NCBI RefSeq assembly: GCF_029643245.1
Contig: NZ_CP116398.1
Coordinates: 3,592,372 to 3,656,371 of the forward strand
From: Methylomonas sp. EFPC3
GTDB taxonomy: Bacteria; Pseudomonadota; Gammaproteobacteria; Methylococcales; Methylomonadaceae
Reading direction: 5' to 3'
DNA length: 64,000 bases
How positions within the stretch are numbered: the stretch's first letter is position 1; each line of letters starts with the position of its first letter. This document shows positions 52,689 through 61,281 of this stretch, piece after piece. The notes beneath the pieces are model-generated. The model saw only the letters and a program-made list of their open reading frames with translations, ran no database searches and had not been told where the DNA came from. The position numbers were made by a program, and so were the translations under genes.

Positions 52689-53030
52689 GATCGCAAACGA
52701 GTTAAAAACGCCAATTCTACCAGTATGCGCAGACACAGGCCTACAGGCACCGGTTCCGGAGCGCGCGGCATCGCCGGTCTGACAATACGCGGCTGCGGAA
52801 ACTGCACCCAGTATAGGCAGCCTGAGCCCATATTGGGTGCGCGCGGTCAAATATCGGACGTTCAAGCTATGGAGCGCTTCAAAGCTGGCTTGGTTTTATC
52901 TATTCGGCTACTTTCGGTATCCCCGCTGCAAGGCCCTGGTCAACCCTGTCTGGACTCGGTCGCGGATGGATTTTCGGATTTGTCCGACTACACTTGAAAA
53001 ATCCAAATCGATCTTGCTACGGACTTCCGG
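52689..53030. other. Intergenic region between divergent ribF and the 205-aa gene
   Basis: This 342-base stretch contains no convincing gene. A plus-strand frame 52837-53172 overlaps the next gene in another frame and is Arg/Ser-rich, as expected of a shadow. No clear promoter pair was found. Confidence 0.5.
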
Positions 53031-53648
53031 ATGGCGACTAAACCGACCAATACCTTGTACAACCACAACTCGACCGCAAAGCCGAGCGTGGTCAGTAAGA
53101 ATCTGTTATCGGGCGAGGTCAAAGACGAAGATTGTCCCTGGGTCCAGGTCGGTCAGCTTTATCTGTCGGTGACGATAACCGGCGAAAACTCCTGGTTGCC
53201 GCTGGTCGCGTTGTTGCGCTCCCAAGGCCACAAGAATTTCAAGGTGTGTTCCGGACGCCACGGCGACATCCCGAATATCGTCGATAGAAAGGGTATGACG
53301 CTGAATGTGTTCGACAACAAGCACATTGCAGAAGACAAAGCCATCAAGGCCAGAGCCCTGAAAGAGTTCACCGACATTACCATCGAAATCATCGATACCC
53401 AGCAAAGCAAAACCGACCAGATTAAATGGTTGCAACAAGAAACCCAAAAACACCTGAAATCCAATATCCCGGTGATTTACGCCTGGTGTTATTCGCTGTT
53501 CACGATGTGCGAATTCAGCATGCCGGCGGTTGGCGATTCGTTGAAACTCTACGAGAAAGTGGAATACGTCAACGCCCAGAATGCCGAGTTGAACAAAACC
53601 ATCGCCGAATTGGTGCTGACGTATTTTCCCTGGGTGTTGAAAGGTTAG
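53031..53648 (+). CDS. Protein of unknown function upstream of the hydrogenase operon
   Basis: A 205-aa soluble protein (MATKPTNTLYNHNSTAK...) with a short N-terminal polar tail. The mixed alpha-beta body contains LYLSVTITGENSWLPLVALL, then KVCSGRHGDIPNIVD, and a helical C-terminal part (YVNAQNAELNKTIAELVLTYFPW). No family, signal peptide or catalytic motif is recognised. It is 136 bases before the hydrogenase small-subunit gene on the same strand and might be co-transcribed. The ribosome-binding site is weak. Confidence 0.72.
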   Translation: MATKPTNTLYNHNSTAKPSVVSKNLLSGEVKDEDCPWVQVGQLYLSVTITGENSWLPLVALLRSQGHKNFKVCSGRHGDIPNIVDRKGMTLNVFDNKHIAEDKAIKARALKEFTDITIEIIDTQQSKTDQIKWLQQETQKHLKSNIPVIYAWCYSLFTMCEFSMPAVGDSLKLYEKVEYVNAQNAELNKTIAELVLTYFPWVLKG

Positions 53649-53784
53649 TCCCGGCGGAAAAGGCTTAAGCCCAAACCCGTTTGCCGCATCGCCAAGTTTT
53701 GACGGCCGGTTTTGCGTTTCGATTGGCGCTCAAATTATTGTTTGATTAAGATTAAGTCTTGAAACCCGGGCTCGAGGAACACCT

Positions 53785-54726
53785 ATGGCTACCTTATTCT
53801 GGCTACAAACCGGCGCCTGCGGCGGTGAATCTTTAACTATTCTGTCGGCAGAGGCGCCAAGTTTGGAGCACTTGCTGTCAGACTGCGGCATCGACATGCT
53901 TTGGCATCCCTCGCTGTCCCATCAGCCGATGCGCCAGCACGACGAGCTCTATCGGAGCATCGTCGTCGGTGAGCAAGCGCTGGATATTTTATGCGTGGAA
54001 GGCAGCATCGTCACAGCCCCGCGCGGCACCGGCTTGTACGACAGTTACCGCGGCACGGCGAAAATGGACATGGTGCGCGAGTTGGCGCAGCGGGCCGGGG
54101 TTGTGGTGGCGATGGGAACCTGCGCCGCGTTTGGCGGCGTCCATGCCGCCGCGCCCAATCCCGGCGACTGCGTCGGCCTGCAGTTCGACCGCGACCGGCC
54201 GGGCGGTTTGCTGCCGCCGGAATGGCGGTCGCGACGCGGCCTGCCGGTCGTCAATGTCGCCGGATGTCCGGCGCATCCGCACACGATGACGCAGACCCTG
54301 GCCGGCTTGGCGGCCGGCTGGTCGTTACCGTTGGACGAGTTGAATCGGCCGCAGGCCTTCTTCAATACCGTGGTGCATCAGGGCTGTACCCGTAACGAAT
54401 ACCACGAATACGACATTGAAGAACTGGAGCCGGGCGGTCGCGCCTGTCTGTTTTTCAATCTGGGTTGCCAGGGGCCGATGACGCAGGCGGTATGCAATAG
54501 CGATCTGTGGAATGGGGTGAGCAGTAAAACGCGGGCCGGTGTGCCTTGTTTCGGCTGTACCTCGCCGAATTTTCCGCGCGACGCCGATCTGTTCGCCACG
54601 CCGAAAGTCGGGGAGATCCCGGTCCAATTGCCGTTGGGGGTCGAGCGTTCCCGCTATATGGCCTATAAGAATCTGGCCCGAGCCGCGGCACCGGCGCGGG
54701 TGCGCAACAAAGAAATGGATGTCTGA
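53785..54726 (+). CDS. hupS: [NiFe] hydrogenase small subunit (group 2a-like)
   Basis: This subunit carries three Fe-S clusters for electron transfer from the Ni-Fe site. The 313-aa protein has no Tat signal, like cyanobacterial HupS and Huc. Proximal-cluster ligands include C12 (LQTGACGGESLT), C113 and C161 (GCPAHP), but the expected second Cys is Glu15; as I recall, group 2a proteins have Asn there. H198, C201, C221 and C228 fit the distal cluster, and C237, C255 and C258 the medial one. GAGGAA precedes the ATG. The stop is separated from hupL by bases that allow coupled translation (ATGGATGTCTGATG). Confidence 0.88.
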   Translation: MATLFWLQTGACGGESLTILSAEAPSLEHLLSDCGIDMLWHPSLSHQPMRQHDELYRSIVVGEQALDILCVEGSIVTAPRGTGLYDSYRGTAKMDMVRELAQRAGVVVAMGTCAAFGGVHAAAPNPGDCVGLQFDRDRPGGLLPPEWRSRRGLPVVNVAGCPAHPHTMTQTLAGLAAGWSLPLDELNRPQAFFNTVVHQGCTRNEYHEYDIEELEPGGRACLFFNLGCQGPMTQAVCNSDLWNGVSSKTRAGVPCFGCTSPNFPRDADLFATPKVGEIPVQLPLGVERSRYMAYKNLARAAAPARVRNKEMDV

Positions 54727-56243
54727 TGGCCAAGATTGAACTGAACCTGAGTTTGAATCGAGTCGAGGGCGATCTGGAAATCGCTGTCGAGTTGGAGGAT
54801 GGCGTCGTCAGCCAGGCGCGCACGGTTGGCACTCTTTACCGCGGCTTCGAGCAGATCATGTTGGGTCGGGCGCCGCGCGACGGTTTGGTCATCACTCCCC
54901 GCGTGTGCGGTATTTGCGGCACGGCGCATCTGTATTCGGCGGTTTTGGCGCTGGAACAGGCCTGGCAGTTGCCGGTGCCGCCCAACGCGGTACGCATCCG
55001 CAATCTATGCCTGATCGCGGAAGGCATACAGAACGATCTGCGTCAGACCTTTCTATTCTTTACCCCGGACTTCTGCAACCCCCGCTACATTGACCGGCCT
55101 TGGTTTGCCGAGCTGATGGATGCCTTCGAGCCGTTTCGCGGCTCGGTTTACCGGCAGACGCTGGCGCTGAGCCGCAAGGCGGTCGAGATCGTCGCCCAAT
55201 TCGGCGGGCAATGGCCGCATTCTTCTTACATGTTGCCGGGCGGCGTCACCACTCCGCCAGACCTGCGCCGAATTATTGCCTGCCGGGCGGTATTGGATGA
55301 GATTCAGCGTTGGTACGAGCAGACCGTTATCGGCGCTGGCCTCGACGATTGGTTGGCGCTGGACAGTGCCGATGCTTATTTCAGCTGGCTGGAAACCCCG
55401 GCCCATGCTGCCAGTGCGCTCGGCTTGCTGAGCCGCAGTGCGCGTGGGCTCGGCTTGCAACGCATGGCGGCCGGCACGCCGCATATGCTGAGTTACGGCG
55501 CCTGGTGCGATCCGGAGCAGCCGCAGGACCGGCTGGTGCCGGGAGGGTTTTTCGACGGCGATAGCGGCCAGATTGCGCCGTTGGATCAGCGGATGATTAA
55601 CGAACATGTGCGACACTCCTGGTTCAAGCCTTACCCGGGCGGATTGCATCCGTCAAACGGCGAAACCATTCCCGATTTCCAACCCAATAGCGACCGCTAC
55701 ACCTGGGCGAAGGCACCGCGTTACGGCGATAGGGCGGTTCAGACCGGACCGTTGGCCGAATTATTGATTGGGGGCGATGCCTTGATCGAGTCTTTGCACG
55801 CGTTGGAAGGCGGCAATGCCTGGCTCAGGCAATTCGCCAGGGTACGGCGTATCGCCTACGAACTGGTTTGCGCTCGGCGGATGCTGGACGAATTGAGCGT
55901 CGATTTTTCCCAACCGCATATCTTCAACCCGGGCAAGTCGGCCGAGGTCGACGGCGAGGGTTTTGGTCTGATCATGGCCGCGCGTGGTGCCTTGGGGCAC
56001 TGGGTAAAGATCAAGGATGGTGCGATTGCACGCTATCAAATCGTCACGCCCACCGCGTGGAACGCGTCGCCGCGCGACAGTAACGGCCTGCCGGGCCATT
56101 GGGAGCAAAGTTTGGTCGGCGTCGCAGTACAGGATCCGGAGGACCCGATAGAAATCGGCCACATCATTCGTTCTCACGATCCCTGCCTAGTCTGTACCGT
56201 GCATATGCTGGATACCGGCAAAAAGCGCCATTTTGCGCCTTGA
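54726..56243 (+). CDS. hupL: [NiFe] hydrogenase large subunit
   Basis: The catalytic subunit, 505 aa. The N-terminal Ni-binding motif is RVCGICGTAHLYSA (C61, C64) and the C-terminal one is HDPCLVCTVH (C487, C490, H493). A 12-residue C-terminal extension (MLDTGKKRHFAP) after His493 is expected to be cut off by the maturation protease. This marks a catalytic enzyme and argues against a HupV-type H2 sensor. It begins at the base where hupS ends (TGATGG) and is directly followed by the protease gene. No hyp genes are in the window. Confidence 0.92.
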   Translation: MAKIELNLSLNRVEGDLEIAVELEDGVVSQARTVGTLYRGFEQIMLGRAPRDGLVITPRVCGICGTAHLYSAVLALEQAWQLPVPPNAVRIRNLCLIAEGIQNDLRQTFLFFTPDFCNPRYIDRPWFAELMDAFEPFRGSVYRQTLALSRKAVEIVAQFGGQWPHSSYMLPGGVTTPPDLRRIIACRAVLDEIQRWYEQTVIGAGLDDWLALDSADAYFSWLETPAHAASALGLLSRSARGLGLQRMAAGTPHMLSYGAWCDPEQPQDRLVPGGFFDGDSGQIAPLDQRMINEHVRHSWFKPYPGGLHPSNGETIPDFQPNSDRYTWAKAPRYGDRAVQTGPLAELLIGGDALIESLHALEGGNAWLRQFARVRRIAYELVCARRMLDELSVDFSQPHIFNPGKSAEVDGEGFGLIMAARGALGHWVKIKDGAIARYQIVTPTAWNASPRDSNGLPGHWEQSLVGVAVQDPEDPIEIGHIIRSHDPCLVCTVHMLDTGKKRHFAP

Positions 56244-56263
56244 TCAAGCGGGGCTCCGGCGGC

Positions 56264-56716
56264 GTGCGGCATATTCTGTGTTTCGGAAATCCCCTGCATG
56301 GCGACGACGGCTTCGGGCCGGCCGTCTATCGCCGCTTGGCCGAGTTGCCGCAGCCCGGCGATCTGCGCTTGTTCGATGCCGGTACGCCGGGCCTTTCCGC
56401 GCTGGTCCTGTTTCAGGATTGCTGCGAAGCGGTGATTGTCGACGCTTCGGCTCCGGCCGGCCAACCCGGCAAGCTGCGTGAATTGCCGGCGTCAGCAATC
56501 GCTACGGAACCGACAGCGGTCGGCCACGGCCACGGTGTCGGCTTTCTGTTGCGAGCTCTCGCAGCATTGCCCGAGGCGCCTCCCGCCTTACGCGTCGTTA
56601 CTGCCGAAGCCGCCAGCGTGGTCTCGTTCCGGCCTGGTTTGTCGGCGCCGGTCGCCCTGGCGGTCGAGCGGACGGTGGACTTGCTACGCGGGTATTTCGA
56701 GATCGAATCGACATGA
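56264..56716 (+). CDS. hupD: Hydrogenase maturation protease
   Basis: A 150-aa HyaD/HycI-family endopeptidase that trims the C-terminus of HupL after nickel insertion. The conserved GNPLHGDDGFGPAV contains the Ni-binding Asp, and the strand FDAGTPGLSALVLF and VIVDASAPAG supply the second acidic position. A late HGHGVGFLL has the conserved His. The GTG at 56264 (MRHILCFGNP) is the likely start; a TTG at 56240 overlapping the hupL stop would add eight residues. Its stop overlaps the next gene as ATGA. Confidence 0.87.
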   Translation: MRHILCFGNPLHGDDGFGPAVYRRLAELPQPGDLRLFDAGTPGLSALVLFQDCCEAVIVDASAPAGQPGKLRELPASAIATEPTAVGHGHGVGFLLRALAALPEAPPALRVVTAEAASVVSFRPGLSAPVALAVERTVDLLRGYFEIEST

Positions 56717-59346
56717 CTGAGGCGGAGCTGAAGCAGGAGTTGGAACGGTTACGGACCGAAGTAACCGCTTTAAGGCTGGCCAATGCGGCGTTGGAGCAGC
56801 AGATGAGCCAGGATGCCGAGCATACCGACGCGATGTTAAAAGCCTTGGAGTCGCAAAGTAATGCCTTGCGCGAAGCCAATCGGCTATACCGCCACCAAAG
56901 CGATTTTATCGAGCGGGTAATGGATAGTACCGGAGCGCTGATGATCGTTCTCGGCCCGGAGGGAAAGGTGCGTCAGATCAACCAGCTCTGCGCCCAGGAA
57001 TTGGCGGAGTCGGAACAGGTTTTGCATCAAGGCGCGGCCGACGGTTGGCTGCATCCGGCCGAGGTGCAACATTTGCAGGCCGAGCTTGGGCAGGTGCCCT
57101 GGCCGATTTACTCGCCGTTGTACGAGATGGTGCGCAGCCGCGGCGTTTATGCCGCGGAACACCGCTTGCGCAGCGGCGACGGAAGTTTTCGCCACTACTG
57201 GTTGAAAGGGGTTTTGCTACACAACCCGCAAGGCAAGGAAGAGGGGGCGGTGATTTGCGCCACCGACGTTACCGAATTGAAGCAACAGGAAGAGCGTCTG
57301 CGCCGCAGCGAGAGCTTGTTGAAAGAAGCGCAGCACATTGCGCAGCTGGGCCATTGGGAACTCGATTTGGCCAGTGGCCGCTTAGCATGGTCGGAAGAGG
57401 TTTTTCCGATTTTCGAAGTGGAACCGGCGGAGCCTCCGCCGAGTTATGAGGCGTTTTTGGCCTTGGTGCATCCGGACGACCGCGAGCAAGTCGACCGGGT
57501 TTTTAAAGCATCCGTCGACAACCTGGTGCCCTACGATATCGAGTACCGCTTACGGTTTGGCGACGGCCGCGTCAAATGGGTGCACGTTCGCGCCCAGAAT
57601 TATTACTCCGCCGAGGGCCGGCCGTTGCGTTCGGTCGGTACCGTGCAGGACATTACCGATCAACAATTGGTCGACGAGCAATTGCGTCTGGCGGCCAGCG
57701 TGTTCGATAACAGTCTGAATGCAATTCTGATTACCGATGCCAAGGCCCAGATTCTGAAGATCAACCAAGTCTTCAGTAGCGTTATGGGTTATGCGCCGGA
57801 GGAGGTGATCGGTCGCAAGCTGAATGTGCTGAAGTCCGGCCGCCATACCAAGCAGTTTTACCAAAATCTATGGACTTCGTTGCGGCGGGAAGGGAAATGG
57901 CAAGGCGAGATTTGGGACAGGCGCAAGGACGGCGCGTTGATCCCGCTGTGGCAGAACATTTCTTCGGTACGCGATAGCGACGGCCGGGTGATTCGTTACA
58001 TCAGTGTGTTTTACGATCTCAGCGAACAAAAGCAGAACGCGGAACACATCCATTATCTGGCCTATTACGACGCGTTGACCGATTTACCCAACCGCCAGTT
58101 TTTTCGCGAGCGTTGCGAACATGGCTTGGCGGTCGCCCGCCGCAGCAAACAATCCCTGGCATTGTTGTTCCTGGATTTGGACCGATTCAAACACGTCAAC
58201 GACAGCCTGGGGCATCCGGTCGGCGACGAGGTGCTGCGGATGGCCGGCCAGCGTTTGAAGGATAGTTTGCGTCAAGGCGACACCGTGGCGCGTTTGGGCG
58301 GCGACGAGTTCATCATTCTGTTGGATAACAATCCCGGCTTGGGCGATACCGAAATTGTCGCCGGCAAGGTGTTGCAGGCGTTGGCGCAACCGTTTTTGGT
58401 ACAAGGCCATAAGTTGGAAATCGGCACCTCGATCGGCATCAGCCTGTTTCCGGGCCACGGCGATGACTACATCACCTTGGTCAAGCATGCCGATCTGGCC
58501 ATGTACCAAGCGAAAGAACGCGGGCGCGGCAATTTTCAGTTTTTCGAATCGCATTTGACGGAGCGGGCCAAAGAGCGCTTGTTTCTGGAGGGCGAATTGC
58601 GCGATGCCTTGGAACGCGGCGAACTGGAGGTGCACTACCAGCCGCAGTATGCGCTGGCGAACGGCGCGCTGATCGGGGCGGAAGCTTTGGTGCGCTGGCG
58701 GCATCGGGAGCGCGGCATGATCCCGCCGGACAAGTTTATCGTCATTGCGGAAGATTCCGATTTAATCGTCCCGATCGGGGAGTTTGTGTTGCGCACAGCC
58801 TGCCGCCAAGCCCGGACCTGGATCGAGGGCGGCACTAGCTTCAAGCGGATGGCGGTCAATTTGTCGGGTGCGCAAATCGAACGCAGCGATGTGTTGGAAA
58901 TGGTGGGCCGGGTGTTGGCGGAAACCGGCTTATCGCCCCACTATCTGGAGCTGGAGATTACCGAGACTTACATCATGCGTCAGGCGCAGCGCAACATCCG
59001 GGTCATGGAGGCGTTGCGCGGCTTGGGCGTGGCATTGGCGATCGACGATTTCGGTACCGGCCAGTCTTCGCTGAGTTATTTGAAGCGTTTACCGGTAGAC
59101 AAATTGAAGATCGATCGCTCCTTCGTGATGGATATCCCCCAGGATGCCAACGACAGCGCGATTACCCGTTCCATATTGGCTTTGGGCCATAGTCTGCGGC
59201 TTACGGTGTTGGCGGAAGGGGTGGAAACCGACGAGCAATTGGCGTTTCTAAAGGATTTGGCCTGCGACGAAGTACAAGGCTATTTATTCAGTCCGCCGCT
59301 GGACGCCGAGCATTTCAATCGGTTGTTGTATCGGCAGAAGCCGTGA
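56713..59346 (+). CDS. PAS-GGDEF-EAL cyclic di-GMP enzyme in the hydrogenase operon
   Basis: An 877-aa cytosolic regulator. Residues 1-60 form a coiled coil; two or three PAS/PAC modules follow (about 65-190, 200-320 and 325-440). The GGDEF domain is intact (RLGGDEFIILL, about residues 527-537) and the EAL domain is intact (GAEALVRW near 656, ETYIMRQ, IDDFGTGQSSLSYLKRLPVD). Both synthesis and breakdown of c-di-GMP are therefore possible. Its ATG overlaps the protease stop, so it is translationally coupled to the hydrogenase genes. No membrane segment is seen. A cofactor in a PAS domain could sense redox state, but this is inference. Confidence 0.9.
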   Translation: MTEAELKQELERLRTEVTALRLANAALEQQMSQDAEHTDAMLKALESQSNALREANRLYRHQSDFIERVMDSTGALMIVLGPEGKVRQINQLCAQELAESEQVLHQGAADGWLHPAEVQHLQAELGQVPWPIYSPLYEMVRSRGVYAAEHRLRSGDGSFRHYWLKGVLLHNPQGKEEGAVICATDVTELKQQEERLRRSESLLKEAQHIAQLGHWELDLASGRLAWSEEVFPIFEVEPAEPPPSYEAFLALVHPDDREQVDRVFKASVDNLVPYDIEYRLRFGDGRVKWVHVRAQNYYSAEGRPLRSVGTVQDITDQQLVDEQLRLAASVFDNSLNAILITDAKAQILKINQVFSSVMGYAPEEVIGRKLNVLKSGRHTKQFYQNLWTSLRREGKWQGEIWDRRKDGALIPLWQNISSVRDSDGRVIRYISVFYDLSEQKQNAEHIHYLAYYDALTDLPNRQFFRERCEHGLAVARRSKQSLALLFLDLDRFKHVNDSLGHPVGDEVLRMAGQRLKDSLRQGDTVARLGGDEFIILLDNNPGLGDTEIVAGKVLQALAQPFLVQGHKLEIGTSIGISLFPGHGDDYITLVKHADLAMYQAKERGRGNFQFFESHLTERAKERLFLEGELRDALERGELEVHYQPQYALANGALIGAEALVRWRHRERGMIPPDKFIVIAEDSDLIVPIGEFVLRTACRQARTWIEGGTSFKRMAVNLSGAQIERSDVLEMVGRVLAETGLSPHYLELEITETYIMRQAQRNIRVMEALRGLGVALAIDDFGTGQSSLSYLKRLPVDKLKIDRSFVMDIPQDANDSAITRSILALGHSLRLTVLAEGVETDEQLAFLKDLACDEVQGYLFSPPLDAEHFNRLLYRQKP

Positions 59347-59389
59347 CGCGGTGCAAGGCGAGGCCGTTTCGGCAAGGTTGGGGGGCGAC

Positions 59390-59423
59390 AAAAAGAGCCC
59401 CCACCTTGAGCAAAAGTGGGGGC
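59390..59423 (-). terminator. Intrinsic terminator of the small membrane-protein gene
   Basis: On the minus strand GCCCCCAC (59423-59416) pairs with GTGGGGGC (59404-59397) around an 11-base loop and is followed by TCTTTTTG. It lies between the convergent PAS-GGDEF-EAL gene and the 52-aa membrane-protein gene. Confidence 0.8.
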
Positions 59424-59463
59424 CGTCGAGGTTACTTCTTCACAACGAGGAGGCACAACAAAA

Positions 59464-59622
59464 TCAGACGCGCACCGGTTTGGCTGTTTGCAAATTGGCT
59501 GTTAGAGACGCGGTACCGAACAGCATGGTGGATAGAATGAATTGTCCGGATACGAAACTTAGAATGCCGGCAACGAAAAACAGGCCGGTGGTGATGTCGC
59601 GGTAAAAAGTCGGGGTGTTCAT
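59464..59622 (-). CDS. Small membrane protein, paralogue of the one at 37995-38150
   Basis: A 52-aa protein (MNTPTFYRDITTGLFFVAGI...) with a hydrophobic core and a short polar C-terminus (KPVRV). GGAG lies eight bases before the ATG, with an upstream promoter and a downstream intrinsic terminator, so it is a complete transcription unit. It aligns without gaps to the 51-aa protein at 37995-38150, including the shared pattern GxxSFxSGxFIxSxxLF. Function unknown. Confidence 0.78.
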   Translation of the reverse strand: MNTPTFYRDITTGLFFVAGILSFVSGQFILSTMLFGTASLTANLQTAKPVRV

Positions 59623-59669
59623 TTTTTTGCTCCTTCGATCGGGGATCGGCGAGTGGCGGCGTTGGGTTA

Positions 59670-59698
59670 ACTTTATGCTTTGTTTTACGGGTTTACAA
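59670..59698 (-). promoter_or_regulatory. Candidate promoter of the 52-aa membrane protein
   Basis: On the minus strand TTGTAA (59698-59693), a 17-base spacer and TAAAGT (59675-59670) precede the gene by about 47 bases. A 10-bp palindrome ATGGCGCCAT (59698-59707) abuts the -35 element. Confidence 0.45.
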
Positions 59699-59866
59699 TG
59701 GCGCCATAAATTCATTTATTATTTCTTTTAAGTAAATAATTCTGGGATTGCGGATTGGCCGTTTTCGAGTAAGATTGAATAATTTGTAATCGGCATTTGG
59801 ATGCGGGCCAATTTCAATCCGCACTGAAATGCAAGCAGTCCGTTGTTAGTTATTGGTTTGTCGCTC

Positions 59867-60184
59867 ATGGATCACGAACGAATCGCCGCCCGCATTGAAC
59901 ATGTCTCTATGGCCACCGGCATTGTTGCCGGCTTGTCCGCCGCTGCCGCCGCGGCGGTGCAACCAACCGGACTGAGCGCATTCGGAGTTTGGCTGGGTTT
60001 GGTGGACGAGCCGTTGATCGTCACGCTGGCGCCGATCTTCGGTTGGTTGGCGACTGCCGCCGGTACGCTGTCGGGCAGCGCCTACTTCCTCGCGCAATGG
60101 CAAAAACGCCGGTTCCGCAAGCAAGCGGCTGCCAAGTCGGCTACAACCGATTTGTCGGCCGTGCCGGCGAAAGACGACACCTAA
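59867..60184 (+). CDS. Small membrane protein of unknown function
   Basis: A 105-aa protein with two hydrophobic segments: an Ala-rich one (about residues 17-33) and a second around VTLAPIFGWLATAAGTLSGSAYFLAQW (quoted as APIFGWLATAAGTLSG). It has a charged N-terminus (MDHERIAARIEHV) and C-terminus. Phage-holin-like or small transporter-like folds are possible but not assigned. No convincing ribosome-binding site is seen. It is isolated between two unrelated transcription units. Confidence 0.55.
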   Translation: MDHERIAARIEHVSMATGIVAGLSAAAAAAVQPTGLSAFGVWLGLVDEPLIVTLAPIFGWLATAAGTLSGSAYFLAQWQKRRFRKQAAAKSATTDLSAVPAKDDT

Positions 60185-60250
60185 GCGGTCGACAGTCTCC
60201 CGCCCTTGGGGGCAGACGGCATGTTCCGCTCCCTAAGGCCCGCCATCCTT

Positions 60251-60256
60251 TATAAT
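60251..60256 (+). promoter_or_regulatory. Candidate -10 element before the radical SAM gene
   Basis: TATAAT followed by GCCG, the same string as upstream of ndh, lies 33 bases before the start codon. No good -35 is seen. Confidence 0.35.
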
Positions 60257-60288
60257 GCCGGGCCAATTCCGCCTCCGTGCCGCTGCCG

Positions 60289-61281
60289 ATGATAGATACC
60301 TTGTACATCGAATCCGCTGTCGAATCTCACCCGCGTGCTCAGGCGATTCGGGAGCGTTTTCCGAAGGCGCGGACCGTGTTTTGCGAGCGCTTCGGCGAAG
60401 TGTTCAATCCCAAGGCGCAGAATTTTCGCCTGCAAAAGCAACGCCCGGCACTGATTTTGGCCGAGAAATTCCAGAAATTCGTATTACCGGCGCCTGCCGG
60501 CTACGGCATCGGCGGTCAGCGCAATTACTACTTCTCCCACATGCTGAACTGCCTGTACGACTGCCGCTATTGCTTCCTGCAAGGCATGTACCAGTCGGCC
60601 AATTACGTGTTATTCGTCAATTACGAGGATTTTCAGGCCCGGATTCGCGAGATTTGCGCCGAGACGCCGGCAGACGACGTGTATTTTTTCTCCGGCTACG
60701 ATTGCGACAGCCTGGCTTTCGAGCCGGTCACCGGTTTTGCCGAACAGTTCTTGCCGCTGTTCGCCGATGTGCCGAACGCCTGGTTGGAACTGCGCACCAA
60801 GAGTACTCAAATCAGAACCTTGCTGAACCGGCAGCCGCTGGCGCGCTGCGTGGTGGCGTTCAGTCTGGCGCCGGACGCCGTGGCCGGCAAAGTCGAAGCC
60901 AAGGCGCCTCCCGTCGCCAAACGTATCGAAGCGGCAGCCAAACTGCAGCGGCAGGGCTGGCCGATCGGGTTACGTTTCGATCCGGTGATCTACCAGCACG
61001 ACTACCGGCAGATTTACCGCGAGCTATTCGAGCAGGTGTTCGCTAAGATCGATCCGTTCAAACTGCATTCGGCCAGCCTGGGGGTGTTTCGCTTGCCTGA
61101 GCAGTATTTCAAGAAAATCCACAAGCTGTACCCGGACGAAAAATTGTTTGCCAGCCCGTTTCAAACCGCGGCGGGCATGGTGAGCTACCGGGCCGAGCTG
61201 GAGCAGGTCATGATGGCGGACTGCAGCCGGATGCTGCTGGAATACATCCCGCAAGATGCGTTTTTTCCATGCACGCTGTAA
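60289..61281 (+). CDS. Spore photoproduct lyase-family radical SAM protein
   Basis: A 330-aa protein of the SPL family, which repairs the UV-induced spore photoproduct in spore formers using a 4Fe-4S cluster and S-adenosylmethionine. The cluster motif is CLYDCRYCFLQG (CxxxCxxC, about residues 88-95). FSGYDCDSLAFEP and RFDPVIY follow, as in SPL. Since this organism should not form spores, the substrate may be another DNA lesion or a different molecule. The stop overlaps the SDR gene by 13 bases. ATG at 60289 is favoured over a GTG at 60277. Confidence 0.87.
   Translation: MIDTLYIESAVESHPRAQAIRERFPKARTVFCERFGEVFNPKAQNFRLQKQRPALILAEKFQKFVLPAPAGYGIGGQRNYYFSHMLNCLYDCRYCFLQGMYQSANYVLFVNYEDFQARIREICAETPADDVYFFSGYDCDSLAFEPVTGFAEQFLPLFADVPNAWLELRTKSTQIRTLLNRQPLARCVVAFSLAPDAVAGKVEAKAPPVAKRIEAAAKLQRQGWPIGLRFDPVIYQHDYRQIYRELFEQVFAKIDPFKLHSASLGVFRLPEQYFKKIHKLYPDEKLFASPFQTAAGMVSYRAELEQVMMADCSRMLLEYIPQDAFFPCTL

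Noticed and set aside
54726-56243. Interpretation of the hydrogenase as an H2 sensor (HupV-type)
   Set aside because: The large subunit keeps a C-terminal extension after the last metal-binding His and a protease gene follows, which fits a matured catalytic enzyme; no histidine kinase of the HoxJ type is adjacent.
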